64,000 bases of DNA from an uncultured Mitsuokella sp. (GTDB taxonomy: Bacteria; Bacillota; Negativicutes; Selenomonadales; Selenomonadaceae). Within the stretch, counting starts at the first letter, position 1. Every line of letters begins with the position of its first letter. Where the stretch lies: positions 56,831 through 120,830 of the forward strand of contig CAMCRT010000001.1 of the NCBI GenBank assembly GCA_945877355.1, given 5' to 3'. Shown piece after piece: positions 54,709-63,591 of this stretch. The position numbers were made by a program, and so were the translations under genes. Under the pieces are notes generated by a model, which saw only the letters and a program-made list of their open reading frames with translations, ran no database searches and was not told where the DNA came from.

Positions 54709-55509
54709 ATGTGGCGTGGTCTTTATACGGCGGCCTCCGGCATGGTCACTGAGACGAAGCGGACGGACACCATCGCGAACAACCTGGCGAACGCCAACAC
54801 CTCTGGCTACAAGCGCGACGAAGCCATCAACGAGGAGTTTGAGCCCATGCTCATCCGCCGCGTCAATGACTACAAGGGCGGCATCGACGTCACCCGCTTC
54901 AAGAACTTCAGCGTAGGGGGCGGCAATGCCCCCGTCGTCGGCACTCTCGGCCTCGGCTCCAAGATCGCCGAGATCGCAACTGACAACTCCCAAGGCATGT
55001 TCGAGACCACGGGCAACCCCCTGGATCTCGCTATCTCCGGCCAGGGCTACTTCGTCGTCCAGACGCCCCAAGGCGACCGCTACACCCGCGACGGCAACTT
55101 CTATCGGGGCTCCAATGGCCAGCTCCAGACCGTCGAGGGCCATCCCGTTCTCGGCACGAACGGTCCCATCACGATCCCGGCCGATGCCACCCAGATTTCC
55201 TTCGGGGCAAAGGGCGAGGTCCGGGCAGACGGCCAGGTGGTGGGCCAGCTCCAGTTCGTCCAGTTCGGCGACCGCCGGGCACTCCTGAAGCAGGGCGGCA
55301 ACCTCTTCTACGCCCAGCAGGGCGCCCAGCCCGCGCCGGCCACCGGCGACATCAACCAGGGCATGCTCGAGCGCTCCAATACGAACGTCGTCTCCGAGAT
55401 GGTGAACCTCATCGCCAACTACCGCGTCTACGAGGCCGGCTCCAAGGCCGTCACCACCCAGGACTCCATGCTCGACACCTCCGTCAACCAGGTCGGCCGT
55501 ATGACCTGA
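54709..55509 (+). CDS. flgF: Flagellar basal-body rod protein FlgF-like
   Basis: 266 aa. The N-terminal rod motif LYTAASGMVTETKRTDTIANNLANANTSGYKRD and C-terminal SNTNVVSEMVNLIANYRVYEAGSKAV are typical of the FlgE/F/G family, with a middle FlgF-like domain. It forms the proximal rod. AAGGAAGG precedes the ATG. Confidence 0.92.
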   Translation: MWRGLYTAASGMVTETKRTDTIANNLANANTSGYKRDEAINEEFEPMLIRRVNDYKGGIDVTRFKNFSVGGGNAPVVGTLGLGSKIAEIATDNSQGMFETTGNPLDLAISGQGYFVVQTPQGDRYTRDGNFYRGSNGQLQTVEGHPVLGTNGPITIPADATQISFGAKGEVRADGQVVGQLQFVQFGDRRALLKQGGNLFYAQQGAQPAPATGDINQGMLERSNTNVVSEMVNLIANYRVYEAGSKAVTTQDSMLDTSVNQVGRMT

Positions 55510-55517
55510 TCTCGGGC

Positions 55518-55544
55518 TTAAGAAAATCAGAGAATCTACGATAA
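55518..55544 (+). promoter_or_regulatory. Sigma-28-type promoter before flgG
   Basis: TTAA, 15 bp, TACGATAA. The -10 resembles the flagellinolysin promoter (TTCGATAA). Confidence 0.55.
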
Positions 55545-55624
55545 TACTATAAAGAATGTTTTCGCGGGGAACAGCCCCGCAGCTAGCGCCCCCTCCGGGC
55601 AAGAGATTTGGGAGGAAAAACACC

Positions 55625-56419
55625 ATGATGCGAGCCCTTTGGTCTGCAGCTTCCGGCATGAAAGGCCAGCAGACGAATATGGATGTCATTGCAAACAATA
55701 TCGCGAATGTCAACACCTACGGCGGCAAGAAGGTCCGGGCAGAGTTCCAGGATCTCATCTACCAGAACATCCGCGACGCAGGTGCAGCCTCCGGCGCGGA
55801 CTCCCAGTACCCGACGGGCATGCAGATCGGCCTCGGTACCCGGGTCGCCGCCACGAACCGCCTCTTTACCCAGGGCGCGCTCCAGTCCACGGAGAACCCG
55901 ACGGACGTGGGCATCCAGGGCGAGGGCTTCTTCCGCATCACCATGCCGGACGGCTCCACCGCCTATACCCGTGACGGCTCCTTCAAGCTGGACTCCCAGC
56001 GCCGCCTCGTGACGACGGACGGCTATCCCCTTGCCGATGGCATCACCATCGATGAGAACGCGCCGAACGACTCCATCACCATCTCTGGCGACGGCCGCGT
56101 CTCCTACACGGTGGCAGGGGATACCCAGACCACGGAGGCCGGCCAGATCCAGCTGGCTCGCTTCGTCAACCCCTCCGGCCTCACCGCCATCGGCAAGAAC
56201 CTCTTTGTAGAGTCGGCAGCCTCCGGCAACGCCATCGAGGGCAATCCCGGCGAAAACGGCGCAGGCACGCTGACCCAGGGCACCCTCGAGATGAGCAATG
56301 TCCAGATCGTGGAGGAAATGGTCAACATGATCATCTCCCAGCGCGCCTACGAGTCCAACTCCAAGGCCGTCACCACCTCCGACTCCATGCTGGAGATCGC
56401 CAACGGCCTCAAGCGGTAA
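55625..56419 (+). CDS. flgG: Flagellar distal rod protein FlgG
   Basis: 264 aa. MMRALWSAASGMKGQQTNMD then VIANNIANVNTYGGKK, GIQGEGFFRI and the C-terminal MSNVQIVEEMVNMIISQRAYESNSKAV are canonical FlgG. GGGAGG lies 13 nt before the first ATG. flgG through flgJ run closely spaced and are likely one transcript. Confidence 0.95.
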   Translation: MMRALWSAASGMKGQQTNMDVIANNIANVNTYGGKKVRAEFQDLIYQNIRDAGAASGADSQYPTGMQIGLGTRVAATNRLFTQGALQSTENPTDVGIQGEGFFRITMPDGSTAYTRDGSFKLDSQRRLVTTDGYPLADGITIDENAPNDSITISGDGRVSYTVAGDTQTTEAGQIQLARFVNPSGLTAIGKNLFVESAASGNAIEGNPGENGAGTLTQGTLEMSNVQIVEEMVNMIISQRAYESNSKAVTTSDSMLEIANGLKR

Positions 56420-56423
56420 AAAT

Positions 56424-57185
56424 ATGCTTGGAAGAATACTTGCCACTTTATGCATTGTATGGAGTGGCTTCTTCTATATGGGGGCTCCCACGGCAGAGGC
56501 CCTCTATGGCGGCGGCACCCAGGCGGAGCGGTTCCCCCAGGTGCTCTCCGAGGCGGATTTCCGCCGGATCGCAGAGGAATGCATCGACGAATACTTCACC
56601 AATACCGGCGAGACCCGGCGGCGGGAGGTCACATTCCTCCGGGCGACGCCTCTGCGCCTCCCGGCAGGGGAGATCACGACGAAAGCAAGCCTGACGGCAG
56701 GGGTGCGCTACACGGGCTCGACGCCCATCCGCATCCAGATATTCATCAATGGAAGACTCTACCGAAGCCTTTCTGTCTACTACCAGATCCGCCTCTACGA
56801 TACGGTGCTGGTGGCGAACCATGACCTCCGGGTGGATGCGCCTGTCATGACAGGAGACGTCCGGACCCAGGAAATCACCGTGACGAGTGATTCGGCGAAG
56901 TATCTGAAAAACATTTCGGACATAGAGGGCCGGGTCCCGGCACGGGCCATCAAGGCGGACACGCCGCTTACCGAGAGCTTCTTCCAGCAGCCCATCGCCA
57001 TCGAGGCGGGCGCGCCCGTCACCATCGTGGCAAAGTACGGCACGGTGTCGGTCAATGCCATGGGGATCGCCATGCAGCGCGGCCGCCTGGGGCAGACCAT
57101 CCGGGTGCGCAACACCGCCTCGGGCAAGATGCTCCTGGCAAAGGTCGTGGATGGGCAGACCGTGGAAATCACAGGAAAAACGTAA
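56424..57185 (+). CDS. flgA: Flagella basal body P-ring chaperone FlgA
   Basis: 253 aa: a signal peptide, N-terminal domain and SAF-like C-terminal domain (LVANHDLRVDAPVMTGDV, GRVPARAIKADTPLTESFF, GRLGQTIRVRNTASGKMLLAKV). It assists FlgI assembly in the periplasm. It starts 4 nt after flgG. Confidence 0.92.
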   Translation: MLGRILATLCIVWSGFFYMGAPTAEALYGGGTQAERFPQVLSEADFRRIAEECIDEYFTNTGETRRREVTFLRATPLRLPAGEITTKASLTAGVRYTGSTPIRIQIFINGRLYRSLSVYYQIRLYDTVLVANHDLRVDAPVMTGDVRTQEITVTSDSAKYLKNISDIEGRVPARAIKADTPLTESFFQQPIAIEAGAPVTIVAKYGTVSVNAMGIAMQRGRLGQTIRVRNTASGKMLLAKVVDGQTVEITGKT

Positions 57186-57198
57186 AAGGAGTGGTCGA

Positions 57199-57792
57199 AT
57201 GAAACGCACAAAGGCAATGGGCATGGCGCTGGCCCTGACAGCAGGACTGGCCCTCTATGCCCCCGCAGCTGGCGCCCAGTCCCTTTGGTCGACGAACAGC
57301 ATGGGCCGCAGCATCTTCGCCGACCGCAAGGCCTGCCAGGTGGGCGATATCCTCACCATCGTCATCAGCGAGTCCACGACGACGAGTGCGTCGAAGTCCA
57401 CCAGCAACAGCAAGAGCGGCTCCACGAGCCTGTCGGCGGGCGTCGGCATCTTCGACTTCCTGAAGGCGGCTTCTGCTTCGGGCTCCGACAGCTTCAAGGC
57501 CACGGGTGCTGCCAAGGACACGAATACGGTCTCGGGCCGGGTGACGGTCACCGTCACGGATGTGCAGCCAAATGGCAACATGACCATCGAGGGCACCCAG
57601 TCGATATGGCAGAACCGGGATGAGCACAAGATCACCTTCCGGGGCGTCTGCCGCATGGACGACGTGACGGCGGATAATACCATCGCCTCCACGAAGATCG
57701 CCGACGCCACCGTGCGCTTCGACGGCAAGGGCCCGCTGAACGCCAAGCAGCGTCAGGGCATCCTCACCCAGATCTTCAATATCCTCTTCTAA
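57199..57792 (+). CDS. flgH: Flagellar L-ring protein FlgH
   Basis: 197 aa. SLWSTNSMGRSIFADRKACQVGDILTIVISE and the C-terminal GVCRMDDVTADNTIASTKIADA match FlgH, which forms the outer-membrane bushing. The signal sequence ends ALYAPAAGAQS, an AxA signal-peptidase I site. There is no lipobox cysteine, although most FlgH proteins are lipoproteins. Confidence 0.92.
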   Translation: MKRTKAMGMALALTAGLALYAPAAGAQSLWSTNSMGRSIFADRKACQVGDILTIVISESTTTSASKSTSNSKSGSTSLSAGVGIFDFLKAASASGSDSFKATGAAKDTNTVSGRVTVTVTDVQPNGNMTIEGTQSIWQNRDEHKITFRGVCRMDDVTADNTIASTKIADATVRFDGKGPLNAKQRQGILTQIFNILF

Positions 57793-57810
57793 GAGGGAAA
57801 GCGGGATTTT

Positions 57811-58941
57811 ATGAAAAAGCTTTGCTCCGTTCTTCTCGCCGGCACGCTGGCTCTTGGCACGGCGAGCGCCGTACTCCTCCCAGCCCAGAGCGCCGAGGCG
57901 GTCTCCGCCGTCACGCGCATCAAGGACATCGCCCATGTCCAGGGCATCCGCAGCAACCAGCTTCAGGGCTACGGCCTCGTGGTGGGCCTCCCGAAGACAG
58001 GCGACTCCAACAAGGTCAAGGAGACGGTCCAGTCCATCGGCAACATGCTGAAGGCCTATGGCGTCTCCATCGACACCTCTAGCATGAAGCCGGACAATGT
58101 GGCGGCCGTCATCGTGACGGCGAGCTTGCCGCCCTTTGCCCGGGAGGGAGATACCATCGATATCACGGTATCCGCTGTCGGTGATGCCAAGAGCATCCAG
58201 GGAGGCACGCTCCTCCAGACGCCCCTTCTCGCTGGCAATGGCGAGGTCTATGCCGTGGCCCAGGGCCCCGTATCCACCGGCGGCTTTGTGGCAGGCAAGG
58301 GCGGCAGCACCGCCACGAAGAACTTCCCGACCGTGGGCACGACGCCAAATGGCGCCATCGTGGAAAAGTCCGTGGAGGATACGCTTGGGGAGGGCGGCCA
58401 GATCTCCCTTTCCCTCTCCCAGCCGGACTTCACGACGGCGGCCCGCATGGCCCAGATGATCAACACCCGCTTCGGCGGCGTGGCCTCGGCAGTGAATCCC
58501 TCCCGCATCGACATCCGGGTGCCGGCGGGCTACCGCAGCAATGTGGTGGGCTTCGTGGCCCAGCTGGAGAATCTCCCGGTGACGCCTGACAATGTGGCGA
58601 AGGTCGTGCTCAATGAGCGCACGGGCACCATCGTCATGGGCGGCGATGTGACGGTGGACGAGTGCGCCATCACCCAGGGCGGCCTCACGATCCAGGTGCA
58701 GCATCAGACGGATGTGAATCAGCCGGATCCCTTCAGCTATGGCAGTACGGTCATTACACGGAATGCGGATACGAAGGTGAAGGAGGATCGGGCGAGCACC
58801 ATCGTGCTGCCGGCCACGGCGAATATCAATGATATCGTGGGCGCGCTGAACACGGTGGGAGCGACGCCACGCGACATCATCTCCATCATCCAGGCCATGA
58901 AAGCCGCCGGCGCCATCCACGCCGACGTGCAGCTCATCTAA
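57811..58941 (+). CDS. flgI: Flagellar P-ring protein FlgI
   Basis: 376 aa: a signal peptide to about residue 28, then VTRIKDIAHVQGIRSNQLQG then YGLVVGLPKTGDS, and the C-terminal VGATPRDIISIIQAMKAAGAIHADVQLI, all canonical. It forms the periplasmic ring around the rod; its presence with flgH confirms a diderm envelope. Confidence 0.96.
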   Translation: MKKLCSVLLAGTLALGTASAVLLPAQSAEAVSAVTRIKDIAHVQGIRSNQLQGYGLVVGLPKTGDSNKVKETVQSIGNMLKAYGVSIDTSSMKPDNVAAVIVTASLPPFAREGDTIDITVSAVGDAKSIQGGTLLQTPLLAGNGEVYAVAQGPVSTGGFVAGKGGSTATKNFPTVGTTPNGAIVEKSVEDTLGEGGQISLSLSQPDFTTAARMAQMINTRFGGVASAVNPSRIDIRVPAGYRSNVVGFVAQLENLPVTPDNVAKVVLNERTGTIVMGGDVTVDECAITQGGLTIQVQHQTDVNQPDPFSYGSTVITRNADTKVKEDRASTIVLPATANINDIVGALNTVGATPRDIISIIQAMKAAGAIHADVQLI

Positions 58942-58950
58942 GGAGGCAAT

Positions 58951-59364
58951 ATGATATCTCCTATCAGCACAAATATGACCGGCTCCGTCACGCCGAATAT
59001 GACGGCGGAGGCTGCGCTGGGGTCGGCGGATACCGCTCGCTTCCAGTCCATGCTTGAGGGCCTCAAGAAAAAGGCGGACGCGGGCAGCCATGTGGTGACG
59101 CAGAAGGCGACGAGCAAGGAGGACAAGGACCTCAAGGAGGCCTGCAAGGGCTTTGAGGCCATGTTCCTCTCCATGATGTACAAGGAGATGCGCGCCACCG
59201 TCGGGGAGGATCCGCTCTTCGGCGAGTCGAACGCCACGAAGATCTTCCGGGACATGCAGGACGAGGAAATGATGAAGGGCATCGCCAACGCCGGCGGCAT
59301 CGGCCTTGGGGACATGCTCTATAAGCAGCTATCGCCCCAGGCCCTCAAAAAGACAACGAAATGA
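58951..59364 (+). CDS. flgJ: Rod-binding protein FlgJ, N-terminal domain only
   Basis: 137 aa. KDLKEACKGFEAMFLSMMYKEMRATV then GEDPLFGESNATKIFRDMQDEEMMKG is the rod-binding FlgJ domain. The C-terminal muramidase domain of enteric FlgJ is absent, as in many bacteria. AGGAGG precedes the ATG by 6 nt. It is the last flagellar gene here. Confidence 0.9.
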   Translation: MISPISTNMTGSVTPNMTAEAALGSADTARFQSMLEGLKKKADAGSHVVTQKATSKEDKDLKEACKGFEAMFLSMMYKEMRATVGEDPLFGESNATKIFRDMQDEEMMKGIANAGGIGLGDMLYKQLSPQALKKTTK

Positions 59365-59371
59365 AGTAAGA

Positions 59372-59396
59372 GCCTTCCTACAGGGAAGGCTTTTCC
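59372..59396 (+). terminator. Weak terminator after flgJ
   Basis: GCCTTCC / GGAAGGC perfect 7-bp stem with TTTT. Confidence 0.55.
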
Positions 59397-59416
59397 TGTG
59401 GAAAGGCAGATTCTAT

Positions 59417-60877
59417 TTGAAACGATTTTATAGGAGGGCAGCAGCCCTTGCATTATCCTCCTTGTTCTTTGCCTCGACGGCCTTTGCCTCCGTCACGGGC
59501 ACCCGCTTCCATAGCGGCTCAGAGCACGATCGCATCGTCTTTGACCTGGATGCAGCGGGACAGTGCAAGTCCACCCTCTCGGCGGACGGCCGGACGCTGA
59601 CCCTCACGCTCCCAAAGGCTGCGGCGCGGCTTTCAAAGAGCGCGGTCCACGGCAAGCGCATCGAGTCCGTGGCCTATGCGCCGTCGGCCAACAGCCTCCA
59701 GGTGACGATACGCCTGGCACCGGGCATGCGCTACGAGGTGAAGGAGCTCAAGGCTCCCCTTCGCATCTTCGTGGATGTGAAGGAGGCGGGGAAGAAGGCG
59801 CCGGCGGCAAAGACGCCGAAGCCCATCACGAAGCCGGCGGAAAAGCCGGCCCAGACAACCCCTGCCACCGCAAACGACGAGGGGGAGGTCATCTTCGCCC
59901 CCGGGCTTGTGGAGAAAAAGCTCGTCTACAAGGATGCCAGCGGCAAGCAGATCTCGGCGTGGATCCTCACAGCGGACCACACGAAGTACCGCCTGGACCT
60001 GGCACTTGCCGGCGGCAAGGTGCCAGGCACGGCGACGGTCAGCAAGATTTCCGATGACAGAAATGCGGCGGCGGCCATCAACGCCTCCTACTTTTCCACC
60101 ACAGGCGAGCTCATCGGCATCACGAAGATCGACGGCCGCATCGCAGGGACTACCTACTTCACCCGGAGTGCCATGGGGCTCCGGGAGGACGGCAGCACCG
60201 TCTTTGGGACGATTTCCTACAATGGAACGGTCACCATGGTCGGCAAGACCCTCGGCGTCTCCGGCGTGGATGCGGAGCGCGGGGAAAATGGTGTCGTGCT
60301 CTATAACAAGCTCTATGGCAAGACCACAGGGACGAATGAGTACGGCATGGAGTACACGGTGGAAAACGGCAAGGTGACGGATATCCAGACGAATAACTCG
60401 CCGATCCCGGCAGGCGGCGTCGTGGTGTCTGTCCACGGCACGGCAAAGGATGCCTACTCTGCTGTGAGGGTGGGGGATCCCGTGACCATCAACCAGGACA
60501 TCGGTGACGAGTGGCAGGACATCCCGACCATCATCGGCGTGGGGCCGCGTCTCGTGGAAAATGGCGCAGTCCATGTGACAGCCGATGAGGAGGAGTTCCC
60601 CTCCGATATCCGGGTGGGCCGGGCCCCGCGGAGTGCCGTGGGCGTGACAAAGACGGGGGACTACATCCTCGCCGTTGCCGACGGTCGCCAGTCCCACAGC
60701 GCCGGCCTGACGCTTGCGGCCTGGGCGGAGCTCCTGAAGAACCAGGGGGCGTATAACGCGATAAACCTCGACGGCGGCGGCTCCTCGGAGCTCGTCATCG
60801 GCGGAGACATCCAAAACAGCCCCTCCGACGGCCACGAACGCCGAGTCGGCGACGCGATAGTCGTTCTACCGCGCTAA
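59417..60877 (+). CDS. Secreted AMIN-domain and phosphodiester glycosidase (NAGPA/DUF2233) protein
   Basis: 486 aa. A signal peptide (AALALSSLFFASTAFA) is followed by an AMIN domain (about 25-120, VTGTRFHSGSEHDRIVFDLD, YEVKELKAPLRIFVDV) that targets peptidoglycan or septal wall. A Pro/Lys/Ala-rich linker comes next, then a NAGPA-type domain (about 170-485) with AAINASYFSTTGELIG, PRSAVGVTKTG and the signature NLDGGGSSELVIGG. It probably removes or trims a sugar-phosphate modification in the envelope. The start is TTG. Its place after flgJ suggests wall remodelling near flagella, but this is inference. Confidence 0.85.
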   Translation: MKRFYRRAAALALSSLFFASTAFASVTGTRFHSGSEHDRIVFDLDAAGQCKSTLSADGRTLTLTLPKAAARLSKSAVHGKRIESVAYAPSANSLQVTIRLAPGMRYEVKELKAPLRIFVDVKEAGKKAPAAKTPKPITKPAEKPAQTTPATANDEGEVIFAPGLVEKKLVYKDASGKQISAWILTADHTKYRLDLALAGGKVPGTATVSKISDDRNAAAAINASYFSTTGELIGITKIDGRIAGTTYFTRSAMGLREDGSTVFGTISYNGTVTMVGKTLGVSGVDAERGENGVVLYNKLYGKTTGTNEYGMEYTVENGKVTDIQTNNSPIPAGGVVVSVHGTAKDAYSAVRVGDPVTINQDIGDEWQDIPTIIGVGPRLVENGAVHVTADEEEFPSDIRVGRAPRSAVGVTKTGDYILAVADGRQSHSAGLTLAAWAELLKNQGAYNAINLDGGGSSELVIGGDIQNSPSDGHERRVGDAIVVLPR

Positions 60878-60948
60878 CTGAAAGAGGGGAGCAGACGTAA
60901 ATCCAGTGCAACTGGTGAGTGTATTGCAAAAACGTCATGACCAGCATC

Positions 60949-61299
60949 AAGACTCCCTCCGTCACGCCTTCGGCGTGCCACCTCCCTCGAGAGGGAGGCA
61001 AGCAAGTCTCCTGGGCTTTGCAATAGCTTGTCGCATCGATGCGGCTCATACGTTTTTCTCTCACAATCCCTGCGCCGTATCATTCCATTGCGACCTGCTG
61101 AGTCTAGCCTCGTCCCCCTCTAGAGGGGGATGGCCCGTCAGGGTCAGGGGGAGTCTGCGAGACGGATGTCACTTCAGGCTGACGGACGTGTTCAGGAAAT
61201 CTGCCTGCAATCAAACCGTTTCATCCCGTTGCGACCTGCTGAGTCTAGCCTCGTCCCCCTCTAGAGGGGGATGGCCCGATAGGGTCAGGGGGAGTCTGC
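60949..61299. repeat. Family A/B REP-like cluster, locus 7
   Basis: B unit (60949-61000) then two A units (61101-61159, 61241-61299), all in reverse orientation. The two A copies share long flanks (TTGCGACCTGCTGAGTCTAG), again a local duplication. Confidence 0.82.
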
Positions 61300-61426
61300 G
61301 AGACGGATGTCACAGGGGCTGACGGACGTGTCCAGAAAATCTGCCTGCCAGCAAGGACGTGCTAAGCAGTCTCTCGGTAATTGAGCAGAACTGTTTCGGA
61401 AGACAAACAACATAGGAGGAATCCAT

Positions 61427-63451
61427 TTGTTCAAAAAAGACCACGAAAACGAATTTATGCGCCACGAGCTGCGATTGCCGGAGCTTACGGTGCGGGGCAT
61501 GCTCCTGGGAGCTGTGCTCACCGTTATCTTTACGGCCTCGAATGTCTATCTCGGCCTGAAGGTGGGCCTCACCTTCTCCTCGGCCATTCCGGCCGCCGTC
61601 ATCTCCATGGCCATCCTGAAGCTGGCGAAGGACTCGAACATCCTCGAGAACAACATGGTGCAGACCCAGGCCTCCGCAGCGGGGACCCTGTCGGCCATCA
61701 TCTTCATCATTCCCGCCATGCTCATGATCGGCTACTGGCAGGGCTTCGAGTTCTGGCAGACCCTCATGGTCTCCATGTGCGGCGGCTGCCTTGGCGTGCT
61801 CTTTACCATACCCCTCCGCCGGGCCATGGTGGTCCACAGCGATCTCGTCTATCCGGAGGGTGTCGCCGCCGCCGAGGTGCTGAAGGTGGGCTCCAGCGAC
61901 GAGGAGACGAAGAAGAGCGGCAGCGGGCTCCGGGAGATTTTCGCCGGCGGCCTTGTGGCCGGCCTCATCTCCCTTTGCACCAATGGCTTCCAGATGCTCT
62001 CCTCCGCTTTGTCCTTCTGGATTCCCCTCGGCCGGGGCATCACCCAGATGCCCCTTGGCTACTCCACGGCCCTCGTGGGCGCGGGCTACTTGGTGGGCAT
62101 CGCGGCGGGCCTCTCCATGCTGGTGGGTATCCTCATCGCCTGGGCGGGCTTCGTGCCCTACTTCACCATGACGGAGGCGGCACCTGCCGGCATGACCCTG
62201 CAGAAATTTGCCGGGGCGGTCTACCAGGAGCGCGTCCGTCTCATCGGCGCCGGCGCCATGGGCGTGGCGGCCATCTGGACGCTTCTGACACTCCTGCGCC
62301 CCGTCATTGACGGTGTGAAGGAGTCCATCGCCTCCGCCCGTTCCTCCGGGGAGGAGGGCGTGCGCCATCGCATGGATATGGACATGTCCATCACGAGCAT
62401 CTCCGCCGTCTTCGTGGCGACGGTGGCAGGCCTCCTCGTCATCTTCTACGCCTTCGTGAGTCCGGAGGGTCTCTCCTCGGGAGACACGCTCCTCTTCTCC
62501 TTTGTCGGTGTCGGTCTCGCCATCCTCATGGGCTTCTTCGTCGCTGCGGCCTGCGCCTATATGGCAGGCCTTGTGGGCACGTCCTCGAGCCCCATTTCTG
62601 GCATCGGCATCCTGGCCATCATCGTGTCCTCCCTCGTCATGTATGCCCTGTGCCAGTCGGCAGGCGTTTTTGACCTGCCGGGCGGCGAGAAGTTCGCCAC
62701 GGCAACGGCCATTTTCACCACTTCCATCGTCCTGGCCATCGCTTGCATCTCCAATGACAATATGCAGGATCTCAAGACCGGCTATCTCGTGGGGGCCACT
62801 CCCTGGCGTCAGCAGGTGGCACTGCTTCTTGGCTGCGTCGTGGGCGCTTTCGTCATCGCGCCGGTGCTGAACCTCCTCTATGAGGCCTATGGCTTCCCCG
62901 GCGCCATGCCCCGCCCCGGCATGGACGAGGCCCAGTCCCTCGCCGCGCCCCAGGCCATGCTCATGACGACCATTGCCAAGGGTATTTTCTCCTCCCAGCT
63001 GGCCTGGGAATACATCTACATCGGCATCGCCCTCGGCGTGGCCATCGTCATCGTCGATGTCCTTCTGCGCCGGAATACGGAGCGCCTCTCCCTGCCGCCC
63101 CTCGCCGTCGGCATGGGCATCTATCTGCCGCCCGTCATCCAGACGCCGCTCGTCGTGGGCGCCATCCTCGGCTACTTCCTGCGCCGCCACATGAAGAAAT
63201 CCGGCGGGGCAGAGTACGAGCGGGAAGGGGAGCGCCGCGGCACGCTATTTGCCTCCGGCCTCATCGTGGGCGAGTCCCTCGTGGGCGTGGCCCTCGCCGC
63301 CCTCATCGTGGTCTCCGTCACAAATGGCGGCGATGAAGCTCCTCTCGCCTTCGTGGGCAAGGGCCTTGCAGACTACGCCGACCCCCTGGGCTTCATCGTC
63401 TTCGCCCTCTTCCTCCTCTACTTCGCCCGCATGGTGCTGAAGAGCAAGTAA
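61427..63451 (+). CDS. OPT family oligopeptide transporter
   Basis: 674 aa, about 15 membrane spans, bacterial OPT type. FMRHELRLPELTVRGMLLGA then VLTVIFTASNVYLGLKVGLT, FTIPLRRAMVV and LVYPEGVAAAEVLKVG are the family landmarks. It imports peptides or metal-ligand complexes with protons. The start is TTG with GGAGG 7 nt upstream. It is monocistronic. Confidence 0.93.
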   Translation: MFKKDHENEFMRHELRLPELTVRGMLLGAVLTVIFTASNVYLGLKVGLTFSSAIPAAVISMAILKLAKDSNILENNMVQTQASAAGTLSAIIFIIPAMLMIGYWQGFEFWQTLMVSMCGGCLGVLFTIPLRRAMVVHSDLVYPEGVAAAEVLKVGSSDEETKKSGSGLREIFAGGLVAGLISLCTNGFQMLSSALSFWIPLGRGITQMPLGYSTALVGAGYLVGIAAGLSMLVGILIAWAGFVPYFTMTEAAPAGMTLQKFAGAVYQERVRLIGAGAMGVAAIWTLLTLLRPVIDGVKESIASARSSGEEGVRHRMDMDMSITSISAVFVATVAGLLVIFYAFVSPEGLSSGDTLLFSFVGVGLAILMGFFVAAACAYMAGLVGTSSSPISGIGILAIIVSSLVMYALCQSAGVFDLPGGEKFATATAIFTTSIVLAIACISNDNMQDLKTGYLVGATPWRQQVALLLGCVVGAFVIAPVLNLLYEAYGFPGAMPRPGMDEAQSLAAPQAMLMTTIAKGIFSSQLAWEYIYIGIALGVAIVIVDVLLRRNTERLSLPPLAVGMGIYLPPVIQTPLVVGAILGYFLRRHMKKSGGAEYEREGERRGTLFASGLIVGESLVGVALAALIVVSVTNGGDEAPLAFVGKGLADYADPLGFIVFALFLLYFARMVLKSK

Positions 63452-63470
63452 ACAAAAAAATATTGCAGCC

Positions 63471-63517
63471 AAAGAGAGGCTGGGATAGAAGAACAAATCT
63501 TCGTCCCAGCCTCTTTC
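63471..63517 (+). terminator. Terminator of the OPT transporter gene
   Basis: AGGCTGGGA / TCCCAGCCT stem extended by AAAGAG/CTCTTT. Confidence 0.8.
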
Positions 63518-63522
63518 ATTGC

Positions 63523-63565
63523 TTGCAAGGTGCTCTGTATCATGCTATAATAGGAACAATAGTTC
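63523..63565 (+). promoter_or_regulatory. SOS-controlled promoter (LexA box)
   Basis: TTGCAA, 17 bp, TATAAT (63546-63551), immediately followed by GAAC-AATA-GTTC (63554-63565). This fits the Gram-positive LexA/DinR site GAAC-N4-GTTC, positioned over the transcription start. Confidence 0.8.
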
Positions 63566-63591
63566 TTTAGGTAGCTACGGAGGTGGAGCCC

